From positions 992,001 to 1,056,000 of the forward strand of contig JBLDXI010000036.1 of NCBI GenBank assembly GCA_047495785.1: a stretch of DNA of 64,000 nucleotides, in the 5' to 3' direction. This DNA is from Lepidodermella squamata. Lineage: Eukaryota; Gastrotricha. Below the pieces are notes generated by a model. That model searched no databases. It was not told the DNA's origin and saw only the letters and a list, made by a program, of their open reading frames with translations. Positions 22,946-32,298 of this stretch are shown piece after piece (within the stretch, counting starts at the first letter, position 1; every line of letters starts with the position of its first letter). The translations under genes were made by a program, and so were the position numbers.

Positions 22946-23488
22946 CATCATCATCTTCATCATCACAAGATAATAATAATAATAAATATTACAATATAAT
23001 AAATCACAAATAATAATGTGATTTTCGTATATGATAAGCTGAGAATTTAATTTTGAACGATGTGTCATTTTAATTTTGTAAATTTTCTATAAAAATACAT
23101 TTTGAAATGCCGAAATGATAGATAAAACCGTATTTGTTCCAATTGTAGCCCATCCACTAATAATTGCCCATCTGTAATTGTATCTCAGGGTTAAATTCGG
23201 TTCGAAAACATAAAAAATGAATTATCATTTGCTGAACAATTCAGCAAAAAATAATTGTTTGAAATTTTCAAAAAAGTTGAAATTTCAGTAGCCTGGTTGC
23301 TCCAGGAACAAATAGGGTAATTAATTGACGGTGCCGCCTACCTGATATTCAAAGATTGGATCACATGTTGTATAACAGTTGGAGAAAACGTTGTTGGTCT
23401 GATAGAAGCAGCGCTTGAAATTTTGACCAGCTGCCGGAGCAATACAGCAAATAATAATTGAAAATAATGCGGGAATAAAAAGCTTCAT
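18376..23488 (-). CDS. Secreted cysteine-rich protein with C-terminal LamG/ConA-like domains (13 exons, 731 aa)
   Basis: I built this model from splice sites. Exons (minus strand) are 23488-23342, 22582-22541, 22481-22377, 22326-22255, 22198-22118, 22066-22012, 21954-21794, 21729-21664, 20996-20928, 20872-20806, 20751-20395, 19499-18653 and 18502-18376. All phases agree and the total is 732 codons including TGA. Residues 1-21 are a signal peptide (MKLFIPALF...AAG). About 290 residues follow with many cysteines on short exons, in a recurring C-Y/F...C...C pattern. Two LamG/concanavalin-like beta-sandwich domains make up the C-terminal 440 residues, sharing an FGPFGI-type motif. It is probably an extracellular adhesion or recognition protein. 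I cannot name the cysteine fold; a Ly6-like fold is possible but unproven. Seven of its exons have clear counterparts in the gene at 58.7-59.9 kb. Confidence 0.85.
19500..20394 (-). other. Large intron of the LamG gene carrying a dispersed repeat
   Basis: This 895-bp intron has donor GTAATA and acceptor ACACCAG. Around 19735-19765 it carries a segment that matches, in reverse orientation, about 24785-24815 (CGAAGCGAG..AAATTTTGAAGATTT). The intron therefore probably grew by a repeat insertion. Confidence 0.6.
22905..22998. repeat. (AAT)n/(ATC)n microsatellite
   Basis: Imperfect trinucleotide runs of AAT with an interspersed CATCATCATC segment, inside intron 1 of the LamG gene (22583-23341). 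Confidence 0.8.
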
Positions 23489-24956
23489 CTTTTCGATATA
23501 AAATAAGCAGAAATGGTGAAAAATGTTTTTTATTGACGGCTTAAAAGTTGACCGAAAGCACGCGTCTTAAAAAAATGTGCGTGAAAAATACTGGTGACAC
23601 GTGATTTTGTTGTTATTCAAATTTGAAAAATATGTCAACTGCCCTGATTTTCCAGCCATAAAATTTCAGCGCTTTGCCTCTGGCTAGATCACATTATTAG
23701 GGATAGGTTGAAGCCATGGGAGATTGTAGGAATTGCAAGTTTCATCGACGAACCCCACGCAAACTTCTCTATTCATGCATTAATCATCGCAGTGAAAAAT
23801 GAAACGGTGGAGAACGTTGAATATTTCGGAAATTCAATCAATTTAAAGGATCACAATCAGGAGTGATGAGATCAACTATTGATCTCTATAGGTTATACTT
23901 TCCACTTATCAGGGTCAGAATTCGATCTTCGATTGATTGACATTAACAGTTATCTTCTACATTCATTTTGGAATTTCTTTGATTAAACTAGCGAAATTTA
24001 TCGAATAAAAAACTGAAAAACGATTACAAAATAATCCAAGAATAGCAATCCAGCGGAAATCTTCGGGCACCGGATCTTCTCTCGTTTCACGTTCGCTCTA
24101 TTTTTCTCTGACTTGAAATTCAAGCATAAAGAGTAAATAGGGCTTCGAAAATAACCGTATCATTGGCACAGCAAAAATACCCCGCCAACACTGAGTATGT
24201 TGTTACCCTGCGTAATATGCGGTTTTGTGTTCATATTACTGATCCTTTTGTTTGATTTTCTCGTCTCCTATAATTCATAAATATATTAATATGAATGATA
24301 CGTATTTTCACTATAAAAAATAACATGTCATGTTATTTTACTGAATGAGTAAGGGAGATTTGAAATCACATGGTTAGAAACTTGTTTACGACAACTTTTA
24401 AAACTCCACGCGATCAGGCAAATTTTGATTTGAAAAATAACATAAAATTTAAGGGCGGTCCGTGCAAAGATTTATTCTTAACTCTCACATTAGATATTTT
24501 CTTAATAATTTATTAAATGCCCTTCTGCACTTGAATGCCCTTGAATTCCCTTCTAAACTTCTGCGCTTCATTTTGAAACAATTGTATTTATTGCGATTGA
24601 AATCCTGCAAAAACTCCTGGCTAAACTATGTGTCTGTGAAAGATTAGGCTATCCTTAGAACTATTAACCGAAAAATTTTGATGCATGATTCCCAGGGTGC
24701 GATCTTCGATCCCCGAGCTCCCAGGGATGGAAAAATTTGTTTTGCTGTTTTTGCCAAAATGACGAGTCATTTCGGCTAATAACCGAGCGAAGCGAGAAAA
24801 TTTTGAAGATTTTCCACTGAAACACGCCCCAGAACCGTCCAAAATAACCAAAACAGTGGGATAAATTCTCATTTTGTTGTCTGGCCCGGCCGAGCTGGGG
24901 GGATGGGGGGGGGGGTCGCACACTGATCGCACACTGATGATTCCTATTTATTCAAT
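23489..24956. other. Intergenic region between the cysteine-rich gene and the channel gene
   Basis: No gene is supported. About 24660-24930 contains a dispersed repeat segment shared in inverted orientation with 19.7-19.8 kb, and a G-rich tract at 24896-24914. The first few hundred bases should hold the promoter of the minus-strand LamG gene. Confidence 0.5.
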
Positions 24957-26240
24957 CTAGTCAAGCATTTTACGTAAATAGTAAGCAAGAACTGCGATAC
25001 CAATCACAAGAGAAATAACGCCTACCAAAAAATCGGCGAATCGGATGCATTGAACGCCGCCTCTCACTTTTTTCCACAGCAATCGTCTACCCTCCGGCAT
25101 TTTGCTAACTGAACAGCTGATTAATGTGTATATAGTGATAACGACGCAAACTACCATGAAAACGATGACTAAGTTGATAAGGTAAACCTCCTCAGAAGTT
25201 CTAGGAATCAGCGAGAAAATAAGACTCAATAGCACAGCTATAGCCAAATTCACAGTGACACAGAACGCTGGCCTATCCGGATGGCGAGCGTCCATGAACA
25301 ATCCGGATATTTGAAGTATGTATAAAGTTATCGTCGGCACGAAGACATTGCCGACGTAGTAATTATGCTTCCGCTTCAGTTTCAGCGTTAGAGTAACATG
25401 AGGCGATCCACCGACTGGGAAAACAGTTCCGTTGTAGCTAACCAGTGACCATATATCATCGTTCCGTAACGCAGCGTAGCCGGCTGTTATGCCGATTTGA
25501 TCGATGGTAATTGCCAGTTCAGAGCCAATGTTTTCACTTTCAAACTCGAAATCGCACGACGCCGTGTCGAAAGGAAATTTCGTGTATTTGAAGCCGAAAC
25601 ACATTGAAGTAAACGAGCGTACGCAGTAAATCAGGAATTTTGGCCCGGGAATGCGAAAAGGTCTTACTTTGATGAAAGACTCACTGCTAACAAGGATTTT
25701 AATATCAAATTGCTTCATTCAACATGTTTTTACCCTCTTAGTGGCCTTGAGTCTCCAATCGCATTGATATGCTGAATATCAGGCCACCAAACAGAGTTAG
25801 CTGGGATTTCGAACTGAAAGCGGTCGAGCTGCTTGGACGGAAATATTTTGAAGTTGGCCAAAAGCTCGGGTCTGATATCGCGCCCGCATGGGATATCCCA
25901 CAACATCCGGAATGTCATTGTGACAGTCATGCTGGGAAAATAATTGTAAATTTTTTCATCATGAAACAATGTCTAAAGTTTCTAACCTCATCGAAGAATC
26001 GCTCACTTCGATTATCTGCAATATTTTCGATACCAGGTAGCTCTGAATGGGCAATGAGAAGTTCTTGGTCCGCAGGTGATTGGCGGAAGGAAGATTGTTC
26101 GCCTTTGCAATAGGGCAAAACCTAAAAAATTTGCTCTGTAATTCTTCGAGCTCGATAGGCGAACTCTCCTCGCCCGCCTCGGCTAGGCTAAGAGCACAAC
26201 AGCTGAAAATAATGTGAACCTTCAGCAGTACTGATTTCAT
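24957..26240 (-). CDS. Pentameric Cys-loop ligand-gated ion channel subunit (3 exons, 393 aa)
   Basis: Exons are 26240-25987, 25931-25734 and 25686-24957, and all phases agree. An N-terminal signal peptide (MKSVLLKVHIIFSCCALSLAEAG) precedes the extracellular beta-sandwich, which includes FEIPANSVWWPDIQ, equivalent to the conserved W-x-P-D loop. The Cys-loop KFPFD motif is flanked by cysteines spaced by 14 residues instead of the usual 13. Four membrane segments follow: YYVGNVFVPTITLYIL, a channel-lining M2 region ending SLIPRTSE, then M3 and a C-terminal M4. It is a plasma-membrane receptor subunit of unknown ligand. There is no PAR motif before M2, so ion selectivity cannot be called. Its partner gene downstream on the same strand is the cysteine-rich LamG gene. 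Confidence 0.87.
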
Positions 26241-26689
26241 AGCTGTGCAATGAATGCAGATTCGCTATTCGATATATTGCCACGCTTCAGTATATAACGA
26301 AGACTTTGCTTTGTTTGCACATTCTTTTAAAAAGGCTGGCTTTTCCTTTAATCATTTGTTTATTCAGCGAAACCTACACATCGACTAGCCTGAAACTTCA
26401 ATTAAAAATTATCGAACCCTTCGGCGAGGAAAAAATCTGAAGAAAAACAAGACCAAGACACGAAACATAAGCTTGAATTTAAATTTATCGATTCCATTAA
26501 ATTCCATCGATTCGTAGCAGCAAATTCGATAACTTTCCAGCTATTAACTCAATATTGGTTCAAAGTTAGCGGTCGAATTTATGTATACCTCTGCGGTATC
26601 ATAAAAAATGGCTGGTTTTTTATATTAGTTAATGTGCGAAAGTAACTTGAACATAAATCTAAAGGTGAATGGGTTGTTTTCGACATCTT
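26241..26689. other. Intergenic between divergent channel and glycosyltransferase genes
   Basis: AT-rich. It should hold the channel gene's promoter on the minus strand. No further element is recognised. Confidence 0.4.
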
Positions 26690-27036
26690 TATTATTTCCG
26701 GTCGATAAACTGGGCTATTTCAGTCTTCCGTTCAACATCGATTTACCCCATGGAAACTTCGCAAATAATCGAAAAAACCTCGATGCAGGTTGAAACTATT
26801 TTTTTTTTGGGACCGCTAGGGACCACGTGACATGGGCTGGGCAACAACGCTTTCATCAACATGAGTGCTATAATTAAATTTTAACCGCCAAGGGTGAAAA
26901 ATACTGTACCATGCCATGGCGCATAAAATATTTAACAATTCTTGACTTTACATACGCGCGTAATAATAAGCGACTTTAATGTACCGAGTGTTGCAATCTT
27001 ACATAGTCTTGCGTCTCTCCGCACGTTCGTGTATAA
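26690..27036 (+). promoter_or_regulatory. Upstream region conserved between the two glycosyltransferase copies
   Basis: About 350 bp align with 50340-50698 upstream of the paralogue. Shared blocks include AAAATACTGTACCATGCCATG, a GCGCGTAATA stretch and AAGCGACTTTA close to the start codon. Conservation outside the coding sequence suggests that the promoter was duplicated with the gene. Confidence 0.6.
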
Positions 27037-28092
27037 ATGACTGCGCTCTTACTCAAAGTGTTGACATGTTTCTTCATCGGTTTCCTGATTTTGGCATTTA
27101 TTTTCGCACAACAAAGTCAGCAATTTCTCTGGGGCAGCTATATCGAGGTCCATTTAACGAATGGGAACAGTAAAATAACTACAACAGAGCGAATTTCCCG
27201 CCAATTAGATCGAGAATTCGACGAATTAGACGCCTTGTTAATCTGGGTAGCTGCAAGAAATTCAACAAAAATCCCTAAAATCCTACATCAAACCTGGAAG
27301 ACGAACGACACACTGCCGGAAAAATATACGAAATACCGGTCGAACTGGATGAAGATGCACCCGCATTGGAGGCATGTCCTCTGGACAGATGAAATGAATA
27401 GGAAATTGGTGCAGCGCGGCTATCCTTGGTATTTGGACTTTTACGACAATCTTCAAGTTGGCGTAATGCGATCTGACGTCAGCCGCATTCTCTACATGCA
27501 TCGATACGGCGGGATGTACGCTGATCTCGATACTGAACCTCTCCAACCTGTAGATCCTTTGATCGACCAAGCTGAGAAGCCTGTACTATTGGGCTATATG
27601 ATGGACGTTTACAGAGATCATCACGACAAGCATTTTCTACCAGCTTCGATAATGTTGGCGAAACCTGGCCATCTTTTGTTTTCGATCGCGTTGTCCCAAT
27701 TTCTTTATCAGCGGAAAAAGTTCCCGCTACCTGGGACGAAACCCGAGTTCGTGACTGGCCCAACAGGATTTTTCAACGCAATCGAGGACTATATGGCTGC
27801 TTACAAACAAATGACTGGGGAAGATACTGATGCCTCGCCGAAAAAGCTCTCAAATGATATCTACGACTTGAAGGTATTCCCATCGAAGGTGCTTCAGCCT
27901 TACTCTTGGGCGCAGAAGTCTGAGGGTATTGGCAAGGTTTGCGAGGGTCGTTCCCCTGATTTCAACGAGGATAAATGCAAATCTAGATTTGGCAAAGAGT
28001 CGTTTACTATTCAGTATTCTAGTCAATCGTGGGAAAAAGACTGGCTCGATCATATCAGCAAACACGAACAGTTCTATCCTGAATCATTTTAA
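27037..28092 (+). CDS. Och1-like glycosyltransferase with DXD motif, copy 1 (351 aa)
   Basis: Intronless. A short cytoplasmic N-terminus and one membrane anchor (residues 8-24) give type II topology, typical of Golgi transferases. The catalytic domain begins with KIPKILHQTWK (78-88). The sugar-nucleotide and metal-binding DXD is in YGGMYADLDTE (D163, D165). This fits the Gly_transf_sug family that includes fungal Och1 and inositol-phosphoceramide mannosyltransferases, so it likely transfers a hexose onto a glycan or lipid; donor and acceptor are unknown. The start ATG sits just before the hydrophobic anchor. A close paralogue lies at 50699-51754 beyond the Polinton. Confidence 0.88.
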   Translation: MTALLLKVLTCFFIGFLILAFIFAQQSQQFLWGSYIEVHLTNGNSKITTTERISRQLDREFDELDALLIWVAARNSTKIPKILHQTWKTNDTLPEKYTKYRSNWMKMHPHWRHVLWTDEMNRKLVQRGYPWYLDFYDNLQVGVMRSDVSRILYMHRYGGMYADLDTEPLQPVDPLIDQAEKPVLLGYMMDVYRDHHDKHFLPASIMLAKPGHLLFSIALSQFLYQRKKFPLPGTKPEFVTGPTGFFNAIEDYMAAYKQMTGEDTDASPKKLSNDIYDLKVFPSKVLQPYSWAQKSEGIGKVCEGRSPDFNEDKCKSRFGKESFTIQYSSQSWEKDWLDHISKHEQFYPESF

Positions 28093-28197
28093 CATGATAT
28101 TACAAGGACGATAGTGCATTAATGGTGTATTTTTTGCCGAAGGAATTAATGAAACACATTGTTCCCAGTGCTCTTGTTGCGTCCTTATTTAATTTAC

Positions 28198-28275
28198 TTT
28201 ACCCTCCCAGCGGCTTTGACTCTCCCATCGCATATGTATGCTGCATATCAGGCCACCAAAGAAGCATGTAGACTC
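28198..28275 (-). pseudogene. Relic exon of a Cys-loop channel gene
   Basis: The minus strand reads LLWWPDMQHTYAMGESKPLGG and then a GTAAAG donor. This matches the end of exon 2 of the channel gene at 25734 (VWWPDIQHINAIGDSRPLRG then GTAAAA), splice site included. No neighbouring exons are found, so it is an isolated fragment of a duplicated channel gene. Confidence 0.75.
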
Positions 28276-28629
28276 TAAACAAGGGTTCGATTATTGAGTC
28301 GACAGTCGTAGATCGTAGAATTTTACAGTTAATAATTTTCTTTTCTCTCCAGCAGAGGTTTCCCATTTGGTTCCAATAGGAATATGTTGGTGTTGCGTTG
28401 CGTATTGCTTTGCATGGAAAATGGCACAGGCATTCGGACCCCCAACCCCCCCCCCCCCCCCCCTTACGCTTCAAACTTCAATTGTTTTCAATTCTACGAT
28501 GAATGCATTCCGACTCATCCCGATCGCCTGGTTGTCGTAGCCGTCCGTCTGCCACACGCGCATTCAGATGCAACTCCGCACCACGTTGACACGGCATTTT
28601 TGTTCGCGATTGCCCGGCACGATCCGGAA
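28276..28629. other. Short intergenic stretch with a C homopolymer
   Basis: It contains a run of C at about 28446-28463. The open frames here are shadows or low complexity. Confidence 0.5.
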
Positions 28630-28953
28630 TCATACATTTTTTGTGCCTTTTGCACAGCCATTCGCGCAGTACGAGTTGCGATCGCAGCAGCCTTTCCGCA
28701 CACAGTTTAACGATCTCCAAGCTGCGCGGATGCAACGGTTGTCGCACGACTGGTTTGGCCGATCGCCGCATACAGTCTTATAGGCCGCTTTAATATCGGG
28801 CCGCACAAATATCATATTCACGTCGAGGGCGTTCAGGACATTTGGGCATGATCTAGCAATGTAATACATAAAGTCGTTAACAGCATCGCAAGGGGCCAGG
28901 TGTGGGCCACAAACGGCAGCAAGTAGCAAAATCGCAACAACTTTCATTGCCAA
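28630..28953 (-). CDS. Small secreted cysteine-rich protein (107 aa)
   Basis: A hydrophobic signal peptide (MAMKVVAILLLAAVCGPHLAPC) precedes a mature region of about 85 residues with nine cysteines, including a CC pair (NCVRKGCC) and a YCANGC motif near the C-terminus. It has no intron in the reading frame. The second methionine (MKVV) is an alternative start. The cysteine density suggests a disulphide-stabilised extracellular peptide. I do not recognise the family and do not assign a function. Confidence 0.65.
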   Translation of the reverse strand: MAMKVVAILLLAAVCGPHLAPCDAVNDFMYYIARSCPNVLNALDVNMIFVRPDIKAAYKTVCGDRPNQSCDNRCIRAAWRSLNCVRKGCCDRNSYCANGCAKGTKNV

Positions 28954-29893
28954 GCATTTTGCATGATGGAAAGCTCATAATCGGACAGCTTTTATAGCCG
29001 AGTTGTTTTGATGTTTCTTATTTCTATCTGGAAGCTTCTACCAGTTCGCGTCCGAAATGTCTATTTTGGGCAGTTTTGTCGGAAGCTATTACAAATGACC
29101 GCAATTACGGAGACAAACAGAGCCAACGGCAGGTTTTTTTGACGTGCGATGCGTATAGGTGTCAATGCTTTTCCACGCTCGCCTCTCCTTTAACACCAGA
29201 TTTACATGCCAAGTTGCTATTTTCGTTACTTTTGTCGCCAGTTGTTAAGTCGTGATGATATAGCCAACGGCGGTTTTTATACACGATTCTTAATTCCCAA
29301 GGCACTTCGTATGCCAAGCTGAGAAAAAAATGTGGAGTGCGAAGTGAAAACAAGAACTGCAGTTGGATTGAAAAACCCCGCTGCGAAAGAGTGAGGACGA
29401 GGGGGCGAGGGCGATCGTAAATCGAGGGCGTTCCATTTCTGTTTTTAAAAACTAGATTTTACATAATTTGTTGCCTAATTTTTCTAAATGTTCCGTATCG
29501 ACGGTGAGGCGCCAATGAGGATTTATCAATTCTGTGTACACGCGCAACGCGAAACTGCAGAAATAAATAAATGAAATGAAATGAATCGCTTGTTGAATAA
29601 GCTCAAGCTTTCTGTTGTGTTCTGTTAAATTTTAGTAGAGGGCCTGGAAAAATCCCAACTTCAAGGCTTTACTCAAAAATAATTAAAGCTCGAACGACTA
29701 TTCAACACGACGCTACGCTACAATAATGCAAAAACATCAGGAGTTTTTTTATGATGTCGACCGATTCAGAGATTGATTGCTTAGGTTGACTGTAGCATTG
29801 CTTTCTTTGTAATCGATGACAATTAGGAAATATGAGAGCGACAAACAGCTGAAATTCAATACTTCTTTATTTCCGGTCTGTATAAAATAATAA
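28954..29893. other. Intergenic, no gene seen
   Basis: AT-rich with simple AAATAAATGAAATG runs near 29560-29585. The promoter of the small secreted gene should lie at its left end. Confidence 0.45.
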
Positions 29894-30262
29894 TATCTCT
29901 CCTTTGAGCACTTTTGCTCAATTGCACAACTTGTGCTCAAAATGCTCAATGATCGCTCAATGGGTGCTCAATTTGTGCGCAATTTATGCTCACCGTCAGC
30001 CGGAACCTATCGAAAGTGATCAACTTGTGCTCAACAGTTATCATTGAGCACTCCAAAGATGGCAGAAATGAATGTGAGTGATCACTGGTTCGATTCCGGC
30101 CCGCGACTGGTTGTTTTTTTATATTTTGCCCCAATTTTACTTTTTCATTTGCAAATGGCTCGGTTGCAATAATTACAAAAACTGCAAAAATTACAAAACG
30201 TTGCAAAATTGTCAACAAATGAAATTATCGATAAGTCGATTTTAATAGTATCCATTTAAGAG

Positions 30263-30336
30263 GAACCAGTGGCGCAATGGATTTGATTGGGGGCTCGAGA
30301 GCTGTGATAACTGGTTCAATTCCTGCCCGCGACTGA
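30263..30336 (+). repeat. tRNA-like segment inside the GCTCAA element
   Basis: Box A-like TGGCGCAATGG (30270-30280) and box B GGTTCAATTCC (30313-30323) are spaced as in a tRNA, followed by GCCCGCGACT. A second box B with the same trailer is at 30087-30108. The acceptor stem does not pair well, so this is a tRNA-derived repeat rather than a functional tRNA. Confidence 0.5.
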
Positions 30337-30438
30337 TTTTTTTTAAATTTTGTCATTGACGACTGGTGCCTAATCTGGTGCTGAACGCGGTGCTCAAGAG
30401 CCGCTCAACGAGTGCTGGAAGGCTGCTCAAAGAAGCAC

Positions 30439-30444
30439 AACGTG
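30439..30444. repeat. Left 6-bp target-site duplication (AACGTG) of the Polinton
   Basis: AACGTG directly abuts the left terminal repeat and is repeated at 50175-50180. Six bases is the characteristic duplication length of Maverick/Polinton integration. Confidence 0.92.
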
Positions 30445-30500
30445 AGTAGTATAATGTCCCCTAGGAGGAACGATGTTTAGTGTGGACTTTCATCAAAACC
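30445..30500 (+). repeat. Polinton left terminal inverted repeat (56 bp perfect)
   Basis: Perfect reverse complement of 50119-50174. Similarity weakens beyond this point (CTCGCAGACAT versus TTTGCAAACAT). About 30501-30628 between the repeat and the first gene is non-coding and probably holds its promoter. Confidence 0.93.
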
Positions 30501-30628
30501 CTCGCAGACATAAATGGTAATGATTCACCTACGCTACGTCATCGATAATCCAATGAATAAATTAGGAGGCATCGACATTTAAGGAGATATTAACTAATCT
30601 GTCAACATTACTCATATTTTTACTTCAA

Positions 30629-31842
30629 ATGGCAGATTCATTTTACAGCCCTTTAAGTCCTACTACAACTTACCCATTTTTGTCTAACAAGGCAAGTGAT
30701 TATTTTACAACCAACCCAACATTTAATGCAAACTCAACGGGCATACCTTTGCATGATCAACCTGCATTCGATGTGCCAGATATTACGGCATCAACGCCCG
30801 CTAAAAGCGGCCAACAAAGCCGCACTTCTCAACGTGTAAAAAGTGTTAATCGCTATAACTCTGTTCAAGAAGTAGTAAGCCGACCAATCCGCCAACAACG
30901 AAACAAGGGAAAAGGAGTGAGACAAAACAAGCCGCAAGCAGCCAACAAGCTTAAGAAATTGCACAAACGTAAAAATTTGGGTGAAACGTCGGTTTCTATT
31001 CCTTCATTGACTAGTGCCACATCTGATCATCCGGTTTCATTTTTAGTGGTATTTCATCCGGTACCACAACAAAGCGGCAAATCATATCAGAATTTGATGT
31101 CCCTTATCCAACAAGCATCAACTCATATACTACCATCCAAGTGCCAATAAGATTTGCAGCCGAGTTTCCCGAGGAGTTACTATTGGCTAGCTCCAACCCA
31201 CAAGATTGCAGTAATTATTCAGTAGAACTTGAAAGAGCAACTGGTGAAATTTACTGTGAATATAATGTTAATTTTTCTATTTCAAATATTATGGCTACTT
31301 GCCAAACCGATCTAATGTTTGATCTACTTTTCCTTTCTCGGCGTATGCCTGGCTCGCGGTACAACCCATCAGTTATGTCATCGGCTCTTTTTTTCAAATT
31401 ACACTATTTGAATGCAACGCTTTTGATTTTTCATTCGGGTAAAATTGTATGCACTGGTACTTCATCTTGCCTGAAATGCATTCAAGCATTCTCTATACTC
31501 AGAAAAAGGCTCGAAGTCGTACTAGGCATCAAAATAAAAAATTCCAAAATCAAATTTTCGAATTTAGTTGTGTTCACAAATTTTAAGAAATCCATAGACT
31601 TGGGGCGCTTAGCACAAGAATTTAAAAGTATCGTAACGTATACACCCGAAACCTTTCCCGGTCTAAGAGTGAAAGTTTTCAGAAAAGGCGCGATGAATAA
31701 GTCTGAGCCTAAATATAATGTTTCTGCAACTTTATATCATACTGGTAAAATGATTTTATCCGGTTGCCCTGACGTCGAAGTTATTATTCAAGCATATATC
31801 AAGTTGTTGCCCATCATCATTTATTTGTTCGGAAATTCATAA
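30629..31842 (+). CDS. TATA-box-binding-protein-like protein encoded by the Polinton
   Basis: The first frame (30629-31150) is a low-complexity, basic N-terminal region of about 150 residues. The second frame is open from 31027 and ends at 31842. It holds the two imperfect repeats of the TBP saddle: SNIMATC...RYNP...TLLIFHSGKIVCTG (first) and FSNLVVF...TPETFPGLRVKV...LYHTGKMILSG...AYIKLLPIIIYLF (second). SGK-hh-TG and the F-P-G-L motif are hallmarks of the family. The first repeat has lost the equivalent F-x-x-x-I-x-R block. The frames probably join through a small intron; candidate acceptors end at about 31046, 31074 and 31090, with a donor such as that at 30978 for the last. If unspliced, the TBP core would need its own start. 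Expected role: binding promoters, possibly of the element itself. Confidence 0.75.
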
Positions 31843-31976
31843 TAAAGGATTAATTTAATGAATGAAGTTTTTTTTACACTATTTGGGTTGTTTATACAGT
31901 CACTGAATCACACGTGTATTCTCATTGATTTCATTTATCAAATTTATTGCCAGCATCAAATAAAATCATCAAAGTC

Positions 31977-32298
31977 ATGGCAGGTGGGTAATTTAAAAGT
32001 AAAGTGTAAAATTGATTAATTTTTTCAATTAGAAATTCCTTGGAATACTATTGCTTTGGTTGCTTTGACTATGGTTATAAGCGCGCAGGTTTTGTGGGTA
32101 CAATGGTCCTTCGCGTCTATGCAAACGCTATTGGTTCAAGCGGAAACAAGGTCAACAGAAACTGACGAAGCAATCAAGGCTATAAATCAACTGTTTGAAT
32201 ATGTTCACGACCAATTATTCAAATTTATGATTAATTGCACAGTTTTACCATCGTGTAGTAAGCGTCCAATTTCTCCGTCTAAAATAATCAATGGTTAA
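31977..32298 (+). CDS. Small single-pass membrane protein (90 aa, 2 exons)
   Basis: Exons are 31977-31983 and 32033-32298, with a 49-bp intron (GTGGGT...ATTAG) and agreeing phases. One hydrophobic segment near the N-terminus (IALVALTMVISAQVLWV) is followed by a charged helical tail. Its stop overlaps the start of the integrase gene. I do not recognise the family; small membrane proteins of unknown role occur in many Polintons. Confidence 0.6.

Noticed and set aside
22905-22998. CRISPR-like short repeats
   Set aside because: Trinucleotide microsatellite without spacers, in an animal genome.
24462-24647. 61-aa Leu-rich open frame
   Set aside because: AT-rich chance frame with no start context, splice partners or recognisable family.
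25927-26118. Alternative frame of channel exon 1 reading MPYCKGEQ...
   Set aside because: The other frame gives a signal peptide and strands that join the next exon in phase and fit the channel fold.
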